Below, piece by piece: positions 1-6,388 of a stretch of DNA of 6,388 nucleotides (its first letter is position 1; each line of letters starts with the position of its first letter). The position numbers and the translations under genes were made by a program. The notes under the pieces were generated by a model. The model was not told where the DNA came from. It saw only the letters and a list, made by a program, of their open reading frames with translations, and did no database searches. The stretch is from Simkania sp. (GTDB lineage Bacteria; Chlamydiota; Chlamydiia; Chlamydiales; Simkaniaceae): NCBI GenBank assembly GCA_028279205.1, contig JANQSR010000196.1:1-6388 (forward strand), in the 5' to 3' direction.

Positions 1-88
1 AAAGTTTCTTGAGTCTGATGATCTTTGTCTTTTCCATTCCCCAAAAAATATAGAAAAAGCAACTTAAAATCAATGTGCTTTTAACCAC
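1..88 (-). CDS. Possible start of the next gene after recB, function unknown
   Basis: On the minus strand a frame is open from inside the hairpin to the left edge. Candidate starts are GTG (88-86), TTG (73-71) and ATG (37-35). From the GTG it reads MVKSTLILSCFFYIFWG, then MEKTKIIRLKKL: a lysine, a hydrophobic stretch of about 14 residues, then a basic segment, resembling a signal anchor. No good ribosome binding site precedes any of the starts; GGGGA directly abuts the ATG, too close to work normally. A competing plus-strand frame (2-67, ending TAA) could instead be the tail of a convergent gene. The evidence does not settle which is real. Confidence 0.2.
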   Translation of the reverse strand, partial: MVKSTLILSCFFYIFWGMEKTKIIRLKKL

Positions 89-134
89 GCTCTCATCTCC
101 ATCCCCTAAAGGGGATATGAGAATTCCCGCGTGG
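85..134. repeat. Three-tier inverted repeat (hairpin) downstream of recB
   Basis: Three hexamer pairs nest in order. CCACGC (85-90) pairs with GCGTGG (129-134). TCTCAT (91-96) pairs with ATGAGA (117-122). ATCCCC (101-106) pairs with GGGGAT (111-116) around the loop TAAA (107-110). One-sided bulges CTCC (97-100) and ATTCCC (123-128) separate the tiers. TTAA on the left (81-84) and right (137-140) allows slight further pairing. The element begins 17 nt past the recB stop, so the simplest role is a transcription terminator or mRNA 3'-end stabiliser. However, neither strand has a good T-run after the stem (TTAAAA on the minus strand, GTTTAAAT on the plus strand), so a standard rho-independent terminator is not fully supported. 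An IS200/IS605-type end is an alternative. Confidence 0.6.
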
Positions 135-150
135 GTTTAAATGGGGAGCA

Positions 151-3100
151 TCAGATGTCCGTTGTTAAAGAGGAGCCCTTCTCTCCTGCGATAAAGTGGA
201 AGCTTTGCCTATTTTTAAACAGGCCGCGGAGAAACAGGTAGTAACATCCCAAAATCGGATAGGAATCCTTCTGAAACTCCAAATAACGGGTGAGCGCCCC
301 CATGTAGATCTTGGCCTGGAGAAAGTAGTCGTTTTGCTTCATTGCCTGATGCAAGCCGTTTGGAGTGTAATCTTCAAGCTCATTCGTCTTCCAATCTATG
401 ATGTAGTAGCCGCTTTTGTGAAAAAAGATCAAGTCTATAAACCCTTTGCAGTAACTGTTTGGAGTGTCGGCATAAAAAAATTCCACTTCTGGGTGCAAAT
501 GTTGGGGCAAAATATCAGCTAGGCAAAACTTGCCGAATGAATGATGAAACGTTAGGTCTATCAAATCGGTGATCTGAGAGAGGTAAGGTGCAAACTTTGT
601 TTGCAAAACAGCCGTTTTGACAAGCAGGTCGACCTGCTCTTTTTGATAGGGGTGTGTGACTTTCTCCTTGATAATCTTCTCTAGAAGGGAGTGAAGAAGA
701 ATCCCCATTTCAGCACCTATTGGAAGAGGACTATCCGATCCTTGAACCCTTCTAATAGATGGAGAGAAGCTGTTTTGGGTTAGACTTGAAAAAGAGTGGA
801 TGTAAGTCGGAGAGCCTACTTGCTTTCTAACAGAGGGGGGCGTTAGTTTGGGAGATGCGCGATTTTGGGGCAGCAAGGTTTTTTTCTCAAGAACCGTTTG
901 AGTCGCATGGATCGCAGGGATGAGACTATCTAGTGGCGGCAGTTTGCTTAAAAGCAGTTCGATGGGTGAGGCTTTTCCGATAGATGCTGGCTCTTTTTGA
1001 TCTGTCAAGAGAGGAACATATAGCCGCCTTTTTGCCCGAGTCATGGCAACGTAAAGCTGTCTTATTTTCTCTTTTTCCTGAGCTCTAATAGCTCTCTGAC
1101 AATCAGCACATTGATTCGAATAAATATGCCATCTGTTTTGATAGTTAAGAAACCTTTGGGACATAGCGTAGCGACTCATCAGTCCAAGGGCAAAAACAAA
1201 AGGAAACTCTAGCCCTTTGCTCGCGTGAATCGTCATGATCTTGACCGCGTCCATATCGGCAAGAGGGCGACGGCAATACTTCTCCCCCTTACTTGGTAAA
1301 TTTAGTAATCGGTCTAGAAGCCTTTCAAAAGGGAGGTTACCCTCCTCTAAGAGAAGGTCGGTGAGTTGCGTTAAATCTGCGTAAAGGTCAAGCCTGCCAT
1401 CTCGGACGAGAAGTTGGGCGAGGCTTTTCTCTTGCTTAAAATGATACCCTAATACGTTTGAAATCATCTTGTGGAAAGGCTCTTCTTTCTGCCTGATTAC
1501 AAAGGCAAGCACTTCGAGATTTGAACGCTCTTTCAGTTCAGGGTGGGTGAATTGGAAGAGGGGGTGTGAGAGGAGATGGTTGATCCTTTTGGGATTGATG
1601 AGAGTTGTGAAAAGAGCCTCCATGAAAGAAAAGGCGGGTGTCTCTCTAAGAGGTGTGTTGCTTCTTGCTTGAAAAGGGATCTTTAACCCCTCCAGGAAGG
1701 TTTTGATCCTCGAGGCTTGAGAATGATCTCTGACTAGGATGGCAAAATCTTTAAAAAAAGCCTTTTTTTTCTGAGTGAGCGTTTGAATCTCTTGGGCAAT
1801 AAAGGGGAAAAAGTAATCAAGTTCTATCTGATCGTAAGGGGTTTTTCCCTTTGAAGGGGCTTTTAACGTGAAGAAATGAAAGCCATTTTTCCCATCTTCT
1901 AGAGCAGAGTTTACCCGGTTTAAAGGGGGGTTAACAGGGGTATAGGGAAAATGGGGCTGTTTTGAAAAAAGCAAGTTTAAAGAGTTCAAAAGTTCGGGCT
2001 CACACCGGTAGTTGGTGGTAAGGAGCGCTCTTTTTTGCATCGATTGCTTGGCCTTAAAGTAGGTCTCTAGATCGGCGTTTCTAAAGCCGTAGATTGACTG
2101 TTTGGGATCTCCAACGAGGTAGAAGGCTCGAATGGGAGTCTCGACAAAAAGGGTTTTGAAAATATCCCATTGATGGGGATCGGTGTCTTGAAACTCATCG
2201 ATAATCACAACTTGATACCGACTGCTGACTTGAGAGCGAAACGACCGGTTTGAGAGGGCTTTTTTCATCTGAAAGAGGAGATCGTTAGGAGATAGAATCA
2301 TACTCTCTTCAAGAGGGCTCTCGTCAATCCGCTCTCGGATCTTTTTGGCGATCCGGATCAGCGTATGCTTGGGGTCAGACGCGGCCAAAATCAGAGGGGA
2401 TAATAGATCCCCGAGTCTATAAAAGGGCTCAAGCGCGCTCTCTTGATAAGCTTTTTTTGACCGATTACTCTCCTTAAAATATTCAAAGAGGGAGGGAAGG
2501 GTTAAAAGAGCATCGAAATCTCGCGAAAGAAGCGCTTGATATTGATCTTGAAACGGTTTTTTTACTCTTTTTGCCCTGTCGCACAGATTTAAAAAAGCAG
2601 GGCTTAAGTGCAAAAATTCATTGAGGGGAGGGGGATCTAAATTTAAAGAGAAGAATTGGGAGCGAGAGGTTGCGTAATCTGGAGACTCTGGAAGCTCTTT
2701 TCTCTGTTCGACAAGGGGATACAAATTCTCAACTAAAACCTTTCTATCATGGTTGCAATAGCGCATCAAGTTGAGGAGTTGCTGGGTTGAATAACTAGAG
2801 GGGGAAAGATCTGTGTAGAGAAAATCGGTGATGATCTGTCTGAGCAAAGCCCTCCCCTCTTCTTGCCCTTCGAGGGGCAAGTTGCCCAATCCCAAATCAA
2901 ACCCAAACTCAAAGAGCATCCTTTGACAAAATCCGTGGATTGTGAAGATTTGAGCTTGATCAAAGCAGGCCAAAGCCTCTTCCACGTTGAACCTGGCTGC
3001 CAATTTTTTTTCAGGAGAGAGTGCCGATAGGTAGGGGGGCTCATTTTGAAAGAGTGTTTCTAGGTTAGAGCGAATGCGGGATTTGAGCTCCCTCGTCGAA

Positions 3101-3267
3101 GCTTTTGTAAATGTCACCACGAGAATCTTATCGATTCCCATATTTTGCAAAATGAATCGGGTCGTGAGGTGTTGCACCGCAAACGTTTTTCCCGTGCCCG
3201 CAGAGGCTTCAAGGTTGTGATACCCCTCAATATCAAGATCGGGGGTCAAGCAGTCAAATTGGTTCAT
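151..3267 (-). CDS. recB: RecBCD enzyme subunit RecB (DNA helicase and nuclease)
   Basis: This is the motor and nuclease subunit of exonuclease V: an ATP-driven 3'-5' helicase that unwinds from double-strand ends, degrades DNA, and in E. coli loads RecA after Chi. Seen in the 1038 residues: Walker A ASAGTGKT (21-28); motif Ia VVTFTKAST (50-58); the RecB signature FTIHGFCQRML (108-118); Walker B IIDEFQDTD (355-363); motif III LVGDPKQSIYGFR (384-396); motif IV TTNYRCEP (417-424); motif V MTIHASKGLEFPFVF (678-692); motif VI LYVAMTRAK (738-746). A linker of about 100 residues leads to the nuclease domain, where H859, D945, D958 and K960 (in IDWKT) match the E. coli catalytic His/Asp/Asp/Lys, followed by a QxxxY motif (984-988). 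Both activities therefore look intact. TIHGFC rather than the TIHSFC I associate with AddA, and a RecC partner, argue against AddA. The ATG overlaps the recC stop (ATGA) and has no clear Shine-Dalgarno, which suggests coupled translation. It is about 142 residues shorter than E. coli RecB; the stop is TGA. Confidence 0.97.
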   Translation of the reverse strand: MNQFDCLTPDLDIEGYHNLEASAGTGKTFAVQHLTTRFILQNMGIDKILVVTFTKASTRELKSRIRSNLETLFQNEPPYLSALSPEKKLAARFNVEEALACFDQAQIFTIHGFCQRMLFEFGFDLGLGNLPLEGQEEGRALLRQIITDFLYTDLSPSSYSTQQLLNLMRYCNHDRKVLVENLYPLVEQRKELPESPDYATSRSQFFSLNLDPPPLNEFLHLSPAFLNLCDRAKRVKKPFQDQYQALLSRDFDALLTLPSLFEYFKESNRSKKAYQESALEPFYRLGDLLSPLILAASDPKHTLIRIAKKIRERIDESPLEESMILSPNDLLFQMKKALSNRSFRSQVSSRYQVVIIDEFQDTDPHQWDIFKTLFVETPIRAFYLVGDPKQSIYGFRNADLETYFKAKQSMQKRALLTTNYRCEPELLNSLNLLFSKQPHFPYTPVNPPLNRVNSALEDGKNGFHFFTLKAPSKGKTPYDQIELDYFFPFIAQEIQTLTQKKKAFFKDFAILVRDHSQASRIKTFLEGLKIPFQARSNTPLRETPAFSFMEALFTTLINPKRINHLLSHPLFQFTHPELKERSNLEVLAFVIRQKEEPFHKMISNVLGYHFKQEKSLAQLLVRDGRLDLYADLTQLTDLLLEEGNLPFERLLDRLLNLPSKGEKYCRRPLADMDAVKIMTIHASKGLEFPFVFALGLMSRYAMSQRFLNYQNRWHIYSNQCADCQRAIRAQEKEKIRQLYVAMTRAKRRLYVPLLTDQKEPASIGKASPIELLLSKLPPLDSLIPAIHATQTVLEKKTLLPQNRASPKLTPPSVRKQVGSPTYIHSFSSLTQNSFSPSIRRVQGSDSPLPIGAEMGILLHSLLEKIIKEKVTHPYQKEQVDLLVKTAVLQTKFAPYLSQITDLIDLTFHHSFGKFCLADILPQHLHPEVEFFYADTPNSYCKGFIDLIFFHKSGYYIIDWKTNELEDYTPNGLHQAMKQNDYFLQAKIYMGALTRYLEFQKDSYPILGCYYLFLRGLFKNRQSFHFIAGEKGSSLTTDI
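3264..3267 (-). promoter_or_regulatory. ATGA stop/start overlap coupling recC and recB
   Basis: On the minus strand the recB ATG (3267-3265) shares bases with the recC TGA (3266-3264). The 20 nt upstream of the recB ATG contain no AGGAGG-like sequence. A ribosome finishing recC can restart on recB, which would help keep the two subunits near 1:1. The overlap is seen directly; the coupling is inferred. Confidence 0.8.
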
Positions 3268-6242
3268 AAAAGAAATTCTATTAGCGGTTTAAAGGTCTCT
3301 TTCAAGAAGGGGACCCATGTATCGAAGATCACTTCGACGTTGTAAGGGCGCGATTTGAAGATCGATTGCACATAAGGATCTTTCTCATTGTGGATCGTTT
3401 TCGCAAGCGCACTTGCATCTTTCTCTAAAAAGATAGGAGCCCATTTGGGTAAAAAGGGAGAAGGAATCTCTTGCGCCTTTTCGAAGTAGAGGAGGTATGC
3501 GAGCAGACTGCTTTTGGGATCTTGACAGGTGAGATGTTCTCCTGTCTGTGTGAAAAGGAGAGAGTTTCCCTCTGTTTGACAAGCATAAGATAGATAAAGG
3601 GGCCATATTTTTAGAAGATCTCTCAAACTCTTCTCCCCATAGAATAGCATCCCCTCCTCTGTGATATCAAAAAGGGAGCCTCTAATCCTTGCAAGCCGAC
3701 GCCCTTCACATCCCAACTTGATCTCTAAAAGGAGAGGCTCAGAACGGGAAGGGACAAATTTTTTAAGCTTTTGAACCTCTTCAAACGCGCAACACTTGGC
3801 TACCTCACCGAAACGGCCCACTGGGAGTAAAGAGCACTCCTCTAACTCTTCAAACGCCTCATCAAATGTGAGTGCATAGGCTCGCTTTTTGAGGAGGGAC
3901 AGGTTGAGGTGTGAGAGGGAGAATTCTTCGTCTGCGTTTTCATAGTGAAGGGTGAGTCTAAGCGTTCGATTTAGGTAAAATCTCAGAGGGTGTCTTGCAA
4001 AAAGGCTAAGGTCGGATAGAGAGAGTTCGAGGTTTTGAGTCCTCCCTTGAGGAAACTCTCTTCGATGCAAAAATTCTGGAATCAGGGGGGCGCAATCACT
4101 TTCGGGAAAGTAGTAGCTCTTTGCCATCAAGAAAGCACTCTCTGACATGTGGTTGGGAGCTTTAAAGTAGTCTTGATGGAAAGAAAAGGGGGGGTGATGC
4201 TTTGTGATCGAGACTGGACTTAAGAAGTTGAGAAGCTCTTGGAGGATGCTAGATACAAACTGCTCTTTCCCGTCCTCTTCGCTTATCGACACGTAGCTTA
4301 AGATTAGCCGCTCACTCGCCCCGAAAATAGCCTCTAAAAAGAGGTGCCGATCCTCTTGCTGCGCAAAAATCCTCTTTTGAAGGTCGAGCTCTTGAAGGGG
4401 ACTTTTTGTTTGAGATCTGGGAAATTGACTCTCGTCAAGACCGAGCAAACAGATCACGGGAGCAGGGACTACAGAGCCTAATTTCAAAGAGGAAAACTCG
4501 ACCAATTCAGAGGTGTAACCCCTCTTTATTCTCTCTGTTTTTTTTTGAAAAAGGGACTTAAGATAGGTGTAAATGGGATAAAATCGGTAAAGATGATCGG
4601 GCAGAGGAGCGCGACCGAGACTCTTGATCTTCTCCTCTATCCAGCCAAAAATGGCGAGCTCTTCACTCTCTGGCATAAAGTGATCCCTCAACAAAGAGAG
4701 CAAGTGCTCGCTCCATTTGTCCAAGGAAAGGGTTGCCGTTTCTAAAAATTCGAGTCTCTCTTGTAAAGAGCGGAGAGCAAAAACAGCCTTTCCAAACGTG
4801 TGGGCATCGGAGAAATCGAGTAGAGGGCTCTTCCATGAAGGGGCTTTTTTAGCTAGTTTTACAAAGCCCGTTAAGATCGACTGAAACCTTTTTTCAAACG
4901 TCCCACTCTCTCCGTTTCCCTCTATCTTTTTACCCGAAAGGAGTTTTTGTCGGTGGGTCAAGTCGATTCCCCATTTGACCTTCCCCTCTTCCATCCACCG
5001 TTTAAAACTCTCTACCTCTCCCTTTTTTAGACAAAACTTGCGCCGAAATGGGGCAGATTCAAAAAGTCTTAAAACAGCTTCCAGCGAGAATCGATCCTGG
5101 TTTAAGTCGAGCAATTGAACAAAGGATTGGATCAGGGGGTTAACTTCCTCTTTGGACAAGTCTGAAATAGAGAAAGGAAATGGAGAGTTTTGAACCTCAA
5201 AAATCAGAGAGATCAAAGGGGCATAGGCTGAGATGTCTGGGGCGTAAACCTTGACTTCGGATGGTCTCACATCGAGAGAAAAGAGGGTTTCATATAACAC
5301 CTCTACTTCCCGCCTTTTAGAGGTTGCCACATTTAATGTAATTGAGTTGTCTTTTCCAAATTTTGGTTTTTTTTCATATCCAAGAATCTGCTTTTGAATC
5401 TTTTGGAGCATTGTAGATCCTCTTGGGGAGACATAATGCTCCACAAGGGGAAAGTCAGCCTCTTCAAAAAAACAAAATGTCCCTTTTGAAAGAGATCCTA
5501 ACTGGGCGAGTAGAAGGGGGCGATTTTTGAGGTAAGAGCTCCACTCTTCTTGAACCTTCGGGTCTACTTTTTTCTCCAAGTAGAGCCGCTCTTTTTCTGA
5601 GAAAATATCGGTCCAGAAACTCATGCAGGGGGAAAATTGGTAGTAATGCACGGGATGGTGAGCCGCAACTTTCTCGAAAAAATGGTGGTAGAGATCAGGA
5701 AGAAAAGGAAACCCATAAAGATGGATTTCGAGAGGCTCTTGTGATTTGGAAAGCTCAAGCTCGAGAAGCTTGTCAGGCGTATCCCATCTAAAAAATAGAT
5801 CGTTCCAAATCGCTTGTTGCCCCCCTTCTCTGCTCTTCCATTTGACAAGCTCCCCATTTCCAAAATGGGAATAGTTTAGAAATTCTGATGCTAATGTTTT
5901 TGCTAAAGAGCACCCATTTTTTCCCGTGCACGATTTTTCGATAAATGGGAAGATGTGCAGAGCGAGAAGATCGAGGGAGGGTAAATTGAGGGTTCTGCTT
6001 GCCAACGTCCGGGTTAAAAAATTAAGGGCGCTATTTAGATCCATGAAATCCAACCCTAGAATGATCTCCGTCTCTTTCAAAAATTCTTGCATGAGGAGAT
6101 CCTTCCCTTTTAAGTCGGGAAGGATGATAATCTTCTTTTGAAATGAACCGGTTTCTGAAGAAAAAAGGGCGCGGGCGATCTGTCTGCGCAAGCAGTCTAA
6201 ACGGTTACTAACATGGACGATCGGCTTTGATTCGAGTTTCAT
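3264..6242 (-). CDS. recC: RecBCD enzyme subunit RecC (scaffold, Chi-recognition homologue)
   Basis: RecC is the non-motor scaffold of RecBCD. It binds RecB and RecD, splits the duplex at its pin, and in E. coli scans the 3' strand for Chi. Seen in 992 residues: N-terminal IVHVSNRLDCL (8-18), matching the E. coli 'YHSNRLDVL' start; REVEVLYETL (311-320) and VYAPDISAYAPLI (332-344), matching conserved RecC blocks; VVPAPVICLLGLDESQFPR (591-609), matching 'MVPMRSIPFKVVCLLGMNDGVYPR'; EDRHLFLEAI (630-639); LSLSDLSLFARHPLRFYL (740-757); and LLPVGRFGE (805-813). There is no Walker A or DExx box, as expected for RecC, and no four-cysteine iron-sulphur pattern as in AddB. The ATG start is fixed upstream by an in-frame TAA (6255-6257) five codons before it, but I see no convincing Shine-Dalgarno. 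It is the first gene of the pair, with no ptrA before recB. It is about 130 residues shorter than E. coli RecC. Assignment rests on recognised motif blocks plus the recB neighbour. Confidence 0.95.
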   Translation of the reverse strand: MKLESKPIVHVSNRLDCLRRQIARALFSSETGSFQKKIIILPDLKGKDLLMQEFLKETEIILGLDFMDLNSALNFLTRTLASRTLNLPSLDLLALHIFPFIEKSCTGKNGCSLAKTLASEFLNYSHFGNGELVKWKSREGGQQAIWNDLFFRWDTPDKLLELELSKSQEPLEIHLYGFPFLPDLYHHFFEKVAAHHPVHYYQFSPCMSFWTDIFSEKERLYLEKKVDPKVQEEWSSYLKNRPLLLAQLGSLSKGTFCFFEEADFPLVEHYVSPRGSTMLQKIQKQILGYEKKPKFGKDNSITLNVATSKRREVEVLYETLFSLDVRPSEVKVYAPDISAYAPLISLIFEVQNSPFPFSISDLSKEEVNPLIQSFVQLLDLNQDRFSLEAVLRLFESAPFRRKFCLKKGEVESFKRWMEEGKVKWGIDLTHRQKLLSGKKIEGNGESGTFEKRFQSILTGFVKLAKKAPSWKSPLLDFSDAHTFGKAVFALRSLQERLEFLETATLSLDKWSEHLLSLLRDHFMPESEELAIFGWIEEKIKSLGRAPLPDHLYRFYPIYTYLKSLFQKKTERIKRGYTSELVEFSSLKLGSVVPAPVICLLGLDESQFPRSQTKSPLQELDLQKRIFAQQEDRHLFLEAIFGASERLILSYVSISEEDGKEQFVSSILQELLNFLSPVSITKHHPPFSFHQDYFKAPNHMSESAFLMAKSYYFPESDCAPLIPEFLHRREFPQGRTQNLELSLSDLSLFARHPLRFYLNRTLRLTLHYENADEEFSLSHLNLSLLKKRAYALTFDEAFEELEECSLLPVGRFGEVAKCCAFEEVQKLKKFVPSRSEPLLLEIKLGCEGRRLARIRGSLFDITEEGMLFYGEKSLRDLLKIWPLYLSYACQTEGNSLLFTQTGEHLTCQDPKSSLLAYLLYFEKAQEIPSPFLPKWAPIFLEKDASALAKTIHNEKDPYVQSIFKSRPYNVEVIFDTWVPFLKETFKPLIEFLL

Positions 6243-6388
6243 TAGACTGGAATTTTAATGAAAGCCCCAAAAAAATAGAAGAAAGCAAGCGATTATTTGT
6301 GCAGGTCACATGTCTTTTTTAACAAGATCTTTTCAAAAACTAAAAAAAAACATTCTCTTTTCTAGACTTAAGGAGAACCAAAGTCCCC
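6243..6388. other. AT-rich region upstream of recC
   Basis: This noncoding or partly coding stretch is more AT-rich than the genes. For recC (minus strand) the best -10-like hexamer is AATAAT (6297-6292). The nearest -35-like TTGTTA (6325-6320) is 22 nt away, too far for a normal sigma-70 promoter, so I do not call a promoter. There is an A9 tract at 6342-6350 and an AGGAG at 6371-6375 on the plus strand with no start codon after it inside the window. A plus-strand reading frame opens at 6310. Confidence 0.5.
6310..6388 (+). CDS. Possible N-terminal fragment of a divergent gene, function unknown
   Basis: An ATG at 6310 opens a frame with no stop to the window edge (26 full codons). The peptide begins MSFLTRSFQKLKK and continues NILFSRLKENQSP; it is basic and plausible as a cytoplasmic N-terminus. 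The only Shine-Dalgarno-like sequence is a weak AGGT (6303-6306), 3 nt before the ATG. A gene divergent from recC is reasonable given the recC start 68 nt away, but 26 codons prove little. The true start could also lie beyond the window, after the AGGAG at 6371-6375. No family is recognised. Confidence 0.3.
   Translation, partial: MSFLTRSFQKLKKNILFSRLKENQSP

Noticed and set aside
39..60. Similarity between the C4-A6 stretch near 39-60 and the stretch at 6264-6286 (direct repeat flanking recC-recB)
   Set aside because: Both are A-rich low-complexity runs with mismatches. The match is too weak to claim a flanking duplication.
47..73. Minus-strand promoter TTGATT / TATATT upstream of the left-edge ATG
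   Set aside because: The spacer is 15 nt and the region is AT-rich, so such matches are expected by chance.
196..522. Plus-strand open frame of 108 codons inside recB
   Set aside because: It is antisense to the conserved RecB nuclease domain, has no recognisable family, and is best explained as a shadow frame.
2766..3044. Minus-strand open frame of 92 codons overlapping recB
   Set aside because: It lies in another frame of the recB helicase region that holds the conserved TIHGFC motif, and shows no independent signal.
151..6242. AddAB instead of RecBC
   Set aside because: The second subunit lacks a Walker A and the AddB cysteine cluster and matches RecC blocks. The first has the RecB-type FTIHGFCQRML motif.
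6292..6325. recC promoter from AATAAT and TTGTTA
   Set aside because: The spacer is 22 nt, outside the usual 16-18 nt, and the -35 match is only 4 of 6.
1..6388. tRNA, rRNA, CRISPR array, complete insertion sequence or novel defence system
   Set aside because: Two housekeeping repair genes fill the window. No repeat-spacer pattern, transposase motif or extra effector gene was found on either strand.

Overview
The window holds two long genes on the minus strand, recC followed by recB. They encode two subunits of a RecBCD-type (exonuclease V) double-strand-break repair enzyme. They fill almost the whole window and overlap by 4 nt in an ATGA arrangement, so they form a tightly coupled pair. Only about 150 nt lie outside them on each side.

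Organism: the window itself does not name it. Both proteins are clear RecB/RecC family members, not AddA/AddB, but each is about 130-140 residues shorter than its Escherichia coli counterpart. recC and recB abut directly, with no ptrA between them and no recD starting within the 150 nt after recB. Compact RecB and RecC of about 1000 residues, with recD elsewhere, is the arrangement I associate with Chlamydiota. GC content is roughly 45% in sampled coding lines and lower (about 30%) just upstream of recC, which would suit an amoeba-associated or 'environmental' chlamydia. I hold this as an inference of moderate confidence.

Layout: (i) 1-150 is the region 3' of recB. It has a striking three-tier hairpin at 85-134 and some short open frames running off the left edge. 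(ii) 151-3267 (minus) is recB, with all seven helicase motifs and a complete C-terminal nuclease active site. (iii) 3264-6242 (minus) is recC, the inactive-helicase scaffold that in E. coli splits the strands and reads Chi. (iv) 6243-6388 is an AT-rich upstream region with a possible divergent gene start at 6310.

Function: RecB is the 3'-5' helicase and only nuclease. RecC holds RecB and RecD and guides the 3' strand to the nuclease. A full enzyme needs RecD, which is not visible here. I found no phage, IS, CRISPR or defence genes. The points most worth a second look are the hairpin after recB and a dnaX-like slippery sequence in the middle of recB.
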